Part shown: piece by piece, positions 48,681-59,079 of the stretch
How positions within the stretch are numbered: position 1 is the stretch's first letter
How the letters are laid out: every line of letters starts with the position of its first letter
From: Acridotheres tristis
Taxonomy: Eukaryota > Chordata > Aves > Passeriformes > Sturnidae
NCBI GenBank assembly: GCA_037013685.1
Contig: CM072905.1
Location: 9,018,991 to 9,082,990 of the forward strand
Length of the DNA stretch: 64,000 bases
Direction of reading: 5' to 3'
Notes under the pieces: model-generated
Database searches by the model: none
What the model was told of the DNA's origin: nothing
The model's input: only the letters and a program-made list of their open reading frames with translations
Program-made: the position numbers and the translations under genes

Positions 48681-51034
48681 CTCACTTAATCTTTGATCTG
48701 TCATTACTCTGCTCTAGGTTTAACTTTAACCAGCCACTTGTTTCTTAATTCTATTCCTCTGCTCCATCAGAGGCATTAATGGACCGGACCGAAGAGGAGG
48801 AGGGAGGGAAAGCTTTTGTGTTGCTGGCAGGTTTCCAGCCTGGTAGTAGGTGCTGGCTCCAGCCTCTCCTAAAGCCCTGGCAGGGGCATGGAGAAGTGCT
48901 TGGCTGCACAATTTCCCCAGGGCATGGGAGTGAAAAACACCTTACTTGTTCATATTCTGCTGTGCAAGCACTGTGTGACAGCTGAGAACTGTGTGAGCCC
49001 AAGACGACACCAAAAACTTTCTAACTTCACCTTTTCCTAGATCTGACCTGTGAGAGATTTTACCAGGCATTGGCATGACGTTTGCTTTAGAAGAAAGAAG
49101 AAACATTTTCAGAGTGAATTTGGGGAGGGGATGAGCCAAGCCATAAGTCTTAGTGGGTTTAGAGTCAGGGAAACATTTCCTTTGGTCCTGTGTGGCAGGT
49201 GGGCAGTGCAGGGTGCAGCTGCCTGTGCTGGCACGTTGTCGTGGGGTGACAGTGAGGGACACTGGCCCAGCCCTTCTGCTGCAGGTCAGAGGGCATCAGA
49301 GCAGCCCCTCAACCATGCAGAGGCACCTCTGACTTCCAGCAGCTCATTTCTCCTCATGCCTCCCACTCCTAATCCCCCTTGGGCAGTAGTGATAGGTTTG
49401 AGGAAGGAGAGAGGTATTTTCTGTGAGATAGTCAAATAGAGCTGCTTTTTTATGGCTTTATAGTGGTGTCTTGTGCACGTAGAGCAGGAGAAATTCCCAG
49501 CAGTTATCTTGCTGCCATCTTTTCCCTCTAATTGCAGTTTGCAGTTAGGGAGGGAGAAGAGGAAAGCAAAAAAAAAAAAAAAAGGGGGATGTGTACAGGT
49601 GCTGCTTGCACAGGAACATGGGCTGGGGTGCCTGCAGAGACACTTCTTGTTTGCTGGGATCTGCTGCTGCAGTGCAGACAGAGGAATTTGATTGGACATC
49701 TGATCTTCTGAGTGGGACTTTTTGGACACAGTGTCTTGCAGACTTGACTGTAACAGAGGGTTTTTATAGAGCTATGATGCAATGGGTAAGTGTAGGAGCT
49801 GGACTGGGATCTGGCACTGATCCAGTCACCATTCTGTCACTGCCCACCCCAGTGCTGGGGTTTGCCACAGAGGGGAAAGAGGAGGGACAGAAAGAAGTGA
49901 CAGAAAGAAGTGTCTTGAAGCTATGACACTTCTCATCATTTCTCCTGGGTTGATGCAACTCATGCATGGAGGTAGAGTTTAATAATGCTTAATGCTGCTT
50001 AAATAAAAACTGCTCTGTGGGTTTTTCATTCCTTTTGTTATGTTTTGTTTCAAATTTTAAACAAATGGCTGTGTTTCTAGCTGACCTTTCAGCTCATTTG
50101 TTAGAATGGCTGCTGCATCTTGGAACAGCAAAAAGGCATCAATCCCAAAGGATCCTTACGTGCTCTGTATCTGCTGAGCCAAGTTTCAATTTGCAAGCTG
50201 TTGCAAATGGAGCTCGCCTAGTACCAAATCTCTTCCTCACATTGTTTACATAAATAGTTAATCTTTGGTGCTTAGGGACTTTAATACCCTCTTGTAAGAC
50301 AGTTCTGTGAAAAGATAAATTTCTGGTTTATGATCTCTTGTCCTAACGTTTCTCAGAACACAAAGGTCATCACATCTCTAATGATGAGGTTTTACAATAT
50401 GCTTTTTTTATCCTTTCTTTGCAGGAAGGAAGTGGTATTAACTTGATTCTCTTGTCACAGTCCATGCCACAGCCTGCAAAATCTGCATTTCATTAAATTT
50501 ATTTGCAGGTTTAATTGTTCTTGGCCACTGTCTATATTTTCCAAGTTAATTCTGGAAACTTGTACATATGTGCAAATTTAACTGAGTGTTAGAAACGAGC
50601 TAAGGCAAGGGATGGGAGTTGACTCTTCCTTTTCTGGAGGGGTAAAATCACTGATATCCCTTCTTCACACAGAGAGGTCAGGGAGGGTGTCCATTGCAGC
50701 ATCATGATGTTGTTTCAGCTGCTCCATCACCACCTCGTCCTGTACCAAATCCTGGCTGTGTTGTGGCTGTTAGAAGAAGGGAATCTTTGAGTGTTGTATC
50801 TGTGCTCATGATCCTTGTCCCAGGTTGCCTTTTCTGCTCAGCACAGGGGCTCAGATTAACTTTCTAGCAAACAGGGGGATGAAGAGTTCTGCCTTCAGAA
50901 GAGCACTAAATTATGTTACTCATAGCATTAACCTTGTAGTCATCAAAACACAGCCTAATTGTGGCCTTCCAGTGCTTAAAGGGGGCTAAGAAAAAAAGAG
51001 AGAGTGTCTTTTTACATGGGCAGATAATGATAAG

Positions 51035-51297
51035 ATAAGGGATAACAGTTCTAAACTAAAGGAGGAGAGATTTAGATTAGATGTTAGGGAGAAATTCTTT
51101 TCTCTGAGGATAGTGAGGTTACTGGCACTGAGGTTGCACTGTGGCTCTCCCATCCCTGGCAGTGTTTAAGCCCCACATTGGATGGGGCTTGGAGCAACCT
51201 GGGATAGTGGAAGGTGTCCCTGCCCATGGCAGGGGGTGGGAATGAGATGAGCTTCAAGGTCCCTTCTGTCCCAAGCTGTTCTGTGATTCTGTGGTCC
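51035..51297 (+). mobile_element. CR1 LINE 3' fragment (plus orientation)
   Basis: 'agatttagattagatgttag', 'ggagaaattcttttctctga', 'ggctctcccatccctggcag', 'gcaacctgggatagtggaag', 'gtgtccctgcccatggcagg' and a terminal GTTCTGTGATTCTGTGG follow the CR1 3' order closely. It is a well-preserved tail without an ORF. Confidence 0.93.
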
Positions 51298-53286
51298 CAT
51301 GTCTGAGGTTTATTGATCCACAGGGCTGGCAGCAGGGCAAATCCAACTCTCCTGTTTGTTCCCTGACTTGGTGTTTTCCTACTGACATGCTGGAAAAAGT
51401 GCAGTGCTTGCAGAAAGCCCTGTAATCCTATCCCATCCGAAGACAGGGAAACCTTGTAAAACAAAGGAGTGATGAGAGAGCTCCTCTGTGTGTTGTGACA
51501 GGGTGTCAGTAATTTCCAGCCCAGCTGTGGAGAGGCTCTGTGTCTCCTGGCCGTGTTTTCCCTGGCTGTGTGGCTGCAGGTATTATGTTAAATGCAGGTG
51601 TGCTGCATGCAGCTCTGCTGGCCTCAGCTCCAGCCAGCACGTTCCTTTCAAATACGAGATGCTCTGACAGTGCAGATGCATTGATGTAGTTTTAGGTGGC
51701 GTCTCGGTGTGGGGGTTGTGAGGGTTTTGAGGTTGAATGTTGTTTTGGCTTGCTCAGGAAGAGCTTTCTGAGGTGGTGAGGAAAGTTGAGTTGTATCAAG
51801 AAAGGAAAGGACTAGTCACAGCCTGGTAAACCAGAGTGGTTATCAAATTCTTGTCCACCTGCACAGCAAAGCAAATCTTTTTGTTTGGGATATGAGCTGT
51901 GAGAGGTTTGCTTCATGGAAGAAATGCTCTTTCGCAGTGGAATTATTTCAGAAGAAATAATTACAAGGATTTATTTCACTTTATAATTAGTTGAAGCAGG
52001 ATCAGGGCAAGATTTTTTTTTTTTTTCTCATATGATGTTTGTCTCTAAACTCTTGTCTCCCAGCTAAGTCACTGATCCAGTAAGCAGTTGAGACATAGGA
52101 CTCAAAAAAATAACAGAGAATCACATCATTTTTAGAGAAACCACATCTCTATTTTTATAATCTGCTCTGGGAAGTCTGCACTCTTGTGTTTCCAGGAAGG
52201 AGACTCATCCTATGATGCCCTTTCCAGTCTGGGTGCTGCCAGCAAGAGCTGCCAGTTACAGAGCTGGCAGCAAGAGTTTGAAAGGTGTGGGTGGGTTTCT
52301 TTCTTTCATATGAACTGATGCTGATGTCAGGCTGAGGGAAGGGGGTCTGTGGCCCCACACGGGTGTGGCTGGAGGTGATGCAGCAAGACCCATCTGAATG
52401 CCTTCAAGAGAAAAGACTTCTTGTTTTAATCGTAAGATTTAAACCTAAAACTAACTGAAAATAACTCTTCAACCCTGCCTGGACCTCCTTGGTAGCTTTT
52501 GATGCTTAAAAAGGTCTGATTGCTCATCAAAGGGTTGCTCAGAAGTACTGAGGTGTGGGTGATGTGTGCCATGGAAGCTCAGATAAAGAGCTCTGTGTTT
52601 TCCTCCCCCAGCGTCCACACCTTCACCACACGGCACGCGTGCACCCGCTGCTTCACAAAACCAAAGGGTATTCCTCGGTGAAGTGGTTTTCTGCAATTAC
52701 TTTGTGTTCAACATTTTCACTTCTGCTTAAGATGTGTCTCTTCCTGTGCGTGCTGCCGGTGCAGGGGTGGATGCTCGGCACAGCCTGTGTGGGGACACAG
52801 GGTGGAGAAGGTCTTTTGGGCTCACTGAGTGGAGTTTTGGGATGGTGTGTAGGGACCTGCAGCGTGGCTCATCGTGTGTTCTGCTAGCTGGGACGTCCTG
52901 GAGTGTGTTGAGAAAAATCTGGACAGGCAGAGGAAACTTCTTTCTTGTGGGCTGGAAGCTGGTTTTGGGGTAAGGTCAGGTCAGTCAGACCCATGGGTGG
53001 CTGTTGAAACACGAATGTTTCAAAAGAGGAGCAGGCCCCTTCATGTGGTTTCCGTGACGCCTGCAGCCAGAGCCAGCACGTCGTGGTTGCCTGTGTCCTG
53101 CAGGGAGCTGTCATCCTCCACCATGGCCCCTCCATACCCCCAGCTCCTCTTTTCCAAGGAAAGAAGGGGTGTGAGCACACAGACCGAAGGAGGAAGGGCT
53201 GGAGCTGTGTGTGTGAGCTGAGACCACTGACACCCCCCTCCATCTTTGGGCAGAGTGCTAAACTGCAGCACTAAAGGGGCACTCAA

Positions 53287-53623
53287 ATCCATCCACAATA
53301 TTGGGAGAATCCTTCCCAGGCCCATCCACAATATTGGGGACAATCCTTCCCAGGCCCATCCACAATATGGGGAGAATCCTTCCTAGGCCCATCCACAATA
53401 TTGGGGAGAATCCTTCCTAGGCCCATCCACAATATGGGGAGAATCCTTCCTAGGCCCATCCACAATATGGGGAGAATCCTTCCTAGGCCCATCCACAATA
53501 TTGGGGACAATCCTTCCCAGGCCCATCCCCAGTATTGGGGACAATCCTTCCCAGGCCCATCCACAATACTGGGGACAATCCTTCCCAGGCCCATCCACAG
53601 TACTGGGGACAATCCTTCCTAGG
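53287..53623. repeat. 33/34-bp minisatellite, ten copies
   Basis: Ten head-to-tail units begin CCCATCCACAATAT, continue TGGGGA(C/G)AATCCTTCC and end (C/T)AGG. Most copies are 34 bp and three are 33 bp, lacking one T. Runs of GAGAATCC/CTAGG-type and GACAATCC/CCAGG-type units are partly grouped. It lies in METRNL intron 2. The Trp/Gly/Pro-rich open frames on both strands are artefacts of the repeat. Confidence 0.95.
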
Positions 53624-55489
53624 CAGCCCAACTCCCTGGTGCTGGTGGAGCTGGGGACCACCTGAGGCTGGTGGCATCTCCTCAGGGCACATCCCTCCCT
53701 CTTAGCGGGTTCTGCCTCCCTGTGGAGAGGTCCAGGAGAGGACCAGCAGCATGTTTGACAGAACTGTTGGCCAACAAGTGCAGTCTATTGTTAGCATTGC
53801 CTCGTCCTCCTCAGTAACACCAGGTTCAGAGGGCAAATGGCTCAAAGCAGCTGGGACATGACTGCTGCCTTGTGAGGAATGATGTAATTACATCTCCCTC
53901 TGTGGGGAGGTGAATGGAGAGGCCTTTGGGGGCACTGGGCTGGGGTGTTGGAGGCATTGGGCTGCTTCAGGTTACTTCAGGTCAGGATTCTGTCAAAATC
54001 CATCAAAGGCATCCCAGGAGAGCTGGCAGCCGACGTGCACAATGCAGGCTTTATGCCACTGCTGGTGGAGCTGAGTTATAGGCTTCTGGGCTTTGGAAGA
54101 CTTCAATAAAATGTTGCTTTTCTATGTTTTTTTTTTTTCCCACCTTTCTCCTGCTGCTGTATGAATTAAGGCTCTATTGCTCATCGAGTTTAAAGGAATT
54201 GGAGCAGCTGACGTTGATATTGTTGTTGCAAGTTCATAGGCTCGCTTTTGGATGTGAGAACCTGAGCAGCCCTTGAGACATCCCCAGGGAGCCAGGATCT
54301 GGCAAACACAGCTGCCTTGTTTAGTAACCAGGCCCAGTTCCCCAGAAAATGAACATCTTCACCTGCTGTGCATGAGTGGAGTGCTTTCTTGGCCATGTTT
54401 TTTTTTTTTTCTTTTAAATTTTTTTAAATAGTTATAAGGATGCTTCCTGTTCTAGAGGTGTGTGTGTTACTTTAACCTATGGATGGAGCAGAGCACCTGC
54501 TGCCCAATCCAAAGGGAATGAGTGCTGAACTGCAGCTAAAGCCACGAACTTTTGTGTTAAACACACAGATTCCTTCATGGCTGTGATTCAAAAGAAAGTG
54601 TAGGCATTGCCACCTCCTAAGGATTTCGTTTCTTTTCTGAGCCATTATAGGAATGAGGCTTTGGTTGTAGGCAGGGGATGTTATTTGCTTTTTAATGGTC
54701 CATTTACCTCAGCAGTAATCCTTCACAACTTGCTTTCCATCTGTGCTTTCATACCTTGTTTTTGCCACTTGCAAGCTCTATTTGATACTCTGTGAATGCA
54801 GATGTGGGAGTTGTCCCACAGAAGAGGATTTTTGGTCTTCATCTGTCTGGAGTTGCAGAGATGGGTGCTGGAAAATGGTTGTTAAAGCAGCTCACATGCC
54901 ACCACACTGCTGTGAGTCAGCTGGACCTGAAGCAGGTTTTAAGTAACGATCTAGTGTGAGCAATGCTGAGCATTTTTAATTTCCTTTTGTATTTAAAAAG
55001 GCTTCAGGATTTTGCCTAGGGTCCACAATTAAAATGATTCGATTCTGTGTACACATGGAGATTTGTTCATTTGATTTATTACTGTGTCAGTCTATTTAAA
55101 TGGAAGGAACCACTTTTGAAGCATTTTGTTTTTCATCTTTAATGCTGTTGCTTGTGTGGCACTCCTTTGGAGTAGAGAAATGGCTTAGTCATTTCGGTGT
55201 TTCCAATTTTCTGATGGGTTTGGATGAACTACAGAGATGTCTGGTCTCAACCAAGACTTAAAAAGGCTGAGATGACTTTTTATTACAAGGTCTTTCCAGA
55301 ATGGAATATCTGAAATCCAGCTGTGGGTTTAGAGGATGTCCTTCAGCTGTACTTTGTTTTGGAGCTTGTGTCCATGTAAAAATGCCATGGGATTTGTGCA
55401 AATTCCCTCTGCTTGGTTGATCTAAGCCAGGTCCTCATTTGGACAGAGGGGCCTGGGGAAGAGGCACTTCTGCCCTGGATGGATCTGGG

Positions 55490-55712
55490 AGGTGCCATGA
55501 ATGAAACAATTCCATAGTAGGATGTTTAGGGATTAACACACTGAGACTTGCCCTGGGACGTGGTGGAATCATCATTCCTGGATGTTCAAAATGTGTGTGG
55601 ATGTGGCATTTGGGGACAGGGGTTAGTGGTGGGCATGGCAGTGCTGGGTTAGTGGTTGGACTCGGTGGTTTTAGAAGTCTTTTCCAACCTGAATGACTCC
55701 ACGATTCTGTTA
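55490..55712 (+). mobile_element. CR1 LINE 3' fragment (plus orientation, diverged)
   Basis: The end 'gttagtggttggactcggtg', 'agtcttttccaacctgaatg' and 'actccacgattctg' is the CR1 3' tail. The preceding 150 bp fit a diverged CR1 body (for example 'ttcctggatgttcaaa'). It is non-coding. Confidence 0.85.
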
Positions 55713-57416
55713 AAATTTTCTTTGTCAGACGAAGCTTGTATGTTTGGTCTAGCCACTGATCAAAATCTCTTGCGTCTAAAACATGAAATATCTTTAGCCT
55801 GGTTTATTCTAGTACTCCTGTTATGTCCAGGCTTCATCTGGTTCTGTATCTCTCATGATATTAAACGTTTTCCTAACTTTTCCAAAAAAAAGAGCTGAAA
55901 TTGTATGTGGGGAAAGAAGGGCAGAGAAAGCTGGCTTGTTTCTGAAAGCTTTGGAGGTATTCAAACTAAACAGAAATGTGATTGATCCAGATGCTATTTT
56001 GCCTATTCCTTGTCTCTTCTTTTGGAGCTTTTGAAGCTCCTTGAATTATTCCTTCAAATATCCCTGCCCAGAAATGTGCATTTTACATTTCCTTTAATCC
56101 TATTAAACAGTGTGTTACACTGTGTATGAATCATCTGACTGGAGCAAATCTGGTGGATTTGGTTCAATAATCCTTCTTTCTGGATCACTGCCTTTCTGGG
56201 TCTCTGGAAAAAAGAAGAGATTTGCCATGTCTTGTGTCAGACAGTGGCTTGTGCTGTCTGACAGGAGGGTGACAGAGCATCAGAGGCACCAGCTGCGTGT
56301 TGTGTGGACAAGCTTAAATCTACTTTCAAGTGCAATGGATAAACTTTGGGAAGCAGGCCGGGGGAGAGGAAGGCTGTGATTATTTGGGAATCTAAACTAA
56401 GTGTTTTCAGATGTTGAGGTTCAAAACTCGAATTTTTGGGGGTTGGGGAGAAGTGGGGTGGCTCCAGTTTGCAGTTTGGTGGTGACTGTGATGGAATCTC
56501 ATCCTCCAGTCACCCCCAGCAGGAACCCTGCTTTGCTGGAGTCTGTGCCTGTGCTGAGCCAGGGTTCCCATTTTTCTGGATGATGTGTTGAGGCGACACC
56601 AGGTGACAGACGAGGTTCTGATCCTTGTGCCACTGTGGACAGACTCACTGAGCATGGCCAGGCAGGGCAGATCCTGATAATAAGCAAATTCCTGAACTCA
56701 ACAGGGTGTTATAGAAACATCTGTATTGCAACTATAGCACCTTCTCCTCAGAAATATCTGGCTGAGTACAAAGAGGAGCCACATTCTTGCATTGATTAGA
56801 TTAGTGCAGATATCCAAGTGTTTCCAGCAGTACAGGAAATGGTCTTTGTGCTGCTTGAGCTCAAACAGATACGGGCTCGAGTTTCCGCTTTGCCTCAACG
56901 CCCTCCAACACATGCATTGGGGTTTTTTCCTCCCCTCTTTGCCTCCCCCACTCTGTAACCTCCTGGATCTTTGATGTGGTGATGACTACATGGCCCAACA
57001 ACACTTGATAGAAATTGTAAGAGAGAAGCTTTGCCATCAGAGAATAAAAGACACACGATCTGAAAGCTTTTGAGTGAATTTACAGCAGAGCGCCCTGCAA
57101 ACGCACCCAGTACCAAAAGATATTTTGGATAAATGCAGTGAGTGTGTGCAATGCTTGTTAGACAGTATATTCCAGCAGGATTGGTACAGAGATCTGTATT
57201 CCTCCTTGGGTACAAAAATCTCCTGAAGGCTCTAGGGTTAACTGGGGTTAGCCCCCACTTCTTGTAGAGACAGAGAAGTCAGACAAATCTTTGGAGTGAT
57301 TGTGTCCATGTTGTGTGTGTTTGTCAGTCATGTTTTTGTTTAGTTTAAATAATTTATTTAAATTTACTTGTTTGCTGCTGTCTAGTCCTTTGCTAATTGT
57401 GACCCTTGCTGTGCAG

Positions 57417-57476
57417 CTCCCTGCCGACCCTGCAGTGACACTGAGGTCCTCCTGGCTGTCTGCACTAGTGATTTTG
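57417..57476 (+). CDS. METRNL: METRNL coding exon 3 (60 nt)
   Basis: This 60-nt exon between a GTGCAG acceptor and GTGAGT donor encodes PCRPCSDTEVLLAVCTSDF, flanked by split codons for Ala168 and Val188. The block is nearly identical to the human METRNL segment and supplies three of the ten mature cysteines (PCRPC and AVC). Both junctions are phase 1 and the length is divisible by three, so the exon is frame-neutral. It lies 16.8 kb after exon 2 but only 632 bp before exon 4. The short length would defeat simple ORF searches; family conservation makes it certain. Confidence 0.95.
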
Positions 57477-58108
57477 GTGAGTTGCTGTGTCCCCAGTCCC
57501 TTCTCCTCCCATAAACACCCACAGACACCTCCTCACACCTCCACCAGCAGTACATGTGGTCTAAGGGTGCTGGGCTCGTGGGCACCTCAGAACTGTCTGC
57601 ACGTCCCCAAGGTGGACAGAGTGACACAGCAGCCATGGTAGAAGGTCAAGGATTTGGGTGCATCTAGGAGAGGCCATTACTTGTTGCCCTACAGTGTTGG
57701 TTGACTTGACAAAAGACCAAAAGTTTCACTAATTGTCCATGCTTCCCTTTTTAAAAGGGAAATTAGGGTTAGCTTGAAGAACAGAAAGTACATTTTCAGG
57801 GAGCATTTAGCACATATCTTCTTGTTAGAATTCTTCATGATTAATGCTATTTTTCTGGTGTAATTTTTTTTCTGTTTAAATTTAGTGTGTGGGTGCCCTT
57901 TGCTGGACAGATTACAGACATAAACTACAAAAATTGCTAATATGTGCTGGAAGTTACTGGATAATCTTAACTCTCAGAATAACCAAGGACCAAAACTTGG
58001 GCTGCTGTAGTGAAGTCAGCTCCCCTGGTTGCACAGGCCTGAGTTTGGACCCGGGTGTTCTAGAGCATTTTTGAGTAATTAATCCTTAAAACCTTTTTCT
58101 GTTTCCAG
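57477..58108 (+). other. METRNL: METRNL intron 3
   Basis: A 632-bp intron with a GTGAGT donor and TTTCCAG acceptor preceded by a T-rich tract. Nothing else was seen in it. Confidence 0.9.
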
Positions 58109-58425
58109 TCATCAGAGGCTCCATTCAGAACGTAACGAACGAGGCAGAAGAGCAAGAATCCGTAATTCACGTCGGTGTCAACAAACTGTACAGGCAGAAG
58201 AGCAAAGTCTTTCAGCTGACAGGGGAGACTGGGAACTGGAGAGGACAAATAAAGACCTTGCTCGAGTGTGGGGTGAAGCCAGGAGATGGAGACTTCCTTT
58301 TCACAGGACGTATGCACTTTGGGGAGGCCAGGTTAGGCTGTGCCCCTCGTTTCAAAGACTTCCAAAGGATGTACAAAGAGGCAAAAGACAAAGGGCTAAA
58401 CCCATGTGAGATTGGCCCAGATTGA
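58109..58425 (+). CDS. METRNL: METRNL coding exon 4: C-terminal part and stop
   Basis: This 317-nt coding stretch from the TTCCAG acceptor to TGA at 58423-58425 completes Val188 and encodes residues 189-292. It contains the family's LYRQKSKVF, TLLECGV, GDFLFTGRMHFGEARLGCAP, RFKDFQRMYKEA and NPCEIG blocks, with the last three cysteines, giving ten in the mature protein. That number agrees with the disulfide-rich meteorin fold. An N-V-T sequon at Asn195 adds a possible second glycosylation site. The four exons join with correct phases and no internal stop, so the gene looks functional. Confidence 0.97.
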
Positions 58426-59075
58426 AACCCCCTGTTTGGCCGAAGATCTCTTATAGCATTTGGCCAGGAATATTTCCTGGCTGCAGTGGAAACTCTGAAC
58501 AGACCTGGTAACTGAGGCTGCACAGAGCTGGAGGCTGAGACCCCACAGCCTGCAGTGCTCACAGGCTCCTGGAAGCCACAGAGGTACGAGCTCAGAGGGC
58601 TGCCAAGCAAGAAAGGCTGGATTTTTAACCAATCTTGTCCTTATGAATTAAGTTATTATATTTTTTTAGTGACTTCCTTAGGAAAACAAACAAAGAAAAC
58701 TCCCATGTCTTAATAAAAGAAAAACACAAATGAAAGCCAAGATGCCTTTGTATCTTTTTAATACTAATTTTTAAAAATGTCTTAAGCTGATGTAGCATTT
58801 GGTATGGCGTATTCTGTATAAATGGCCAAGAATGTGATAGAGCACAGTAAAACATCTTAACATTGATGCTTTGTAAAAAGCTTGGTGTACAATTCAAAGT
58901 TGTTTCTTATGACAGAAATTTATGGAGCCAAACTCTTATGTGTGTGTGTGTTGTTTTTTTGTTTTTTTTTTTTTTAATTTGAAAGAATGTACAATTGCTG
59001 CCTGCAATTTTTTGTCCAGGCTGGCAAATTCTTTCCATTCCAGAGAAATAAAGGTCCCTGGATTTGACACATGCT
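58426..59075 (+). other. METRNL: METRNL 3' UTR (probable extent)
   Basis: Sequence after the stop is AT-rich with no further conserved coding. AATAAA occurs at 58712-58717 and again at 59047-59052. The second is followed within about 30 nt by a TG/T-rich stretch suited to cleavage, so a 3' end near 59.07 kb is likely. A (TG)n/T-rich run at 58.94-58.98 kb could be a regulatory U/GU-rich element. A third AATAAA at 59661-59666 allows a longer form. Confidence 0.55.
59047..59052 (+). terminator. METRNL: Candidate METRNL poly(A) signal
   Basis: AATAAA followed by a short spacer and then a T-rich downstream element (TTTATTTTTTTTCTTTC from about 59085). It is the best-supported of three candidates; the others are 58712-58717 and 59661-59666. 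Confidence 0.5.
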
Positions 59076-59079
59076 GTTT

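Larger units (their letters stand above)
40619..57416 (+). other. METRNL: METRNL intron 2 (16.8 kb)
   Basis: The largest intron, with a GTGAGT donor and GTGCAG acceptor. It contains several CR1 tails in both orientations (45.8, 46.4, 51.0 and 55.5 kb), a T/C-rich tract followed by poly(A) at 48.63 kb, and a 33/34-bp minisatellite at 53.29-53.62 kb. Numerous open frames of 60-150 codons show no recognisable domain or splice context. No nested gene or RNA gene was found. Confidence 0.85.

Noticed and set aside
53287..53623. CRISPR-like appearance of the regular 33/34-bp repeat
   Set aside because: Units are directly adjacent with no unique spacers, and the host is a vertebrate intron, so it is a minisatellite.
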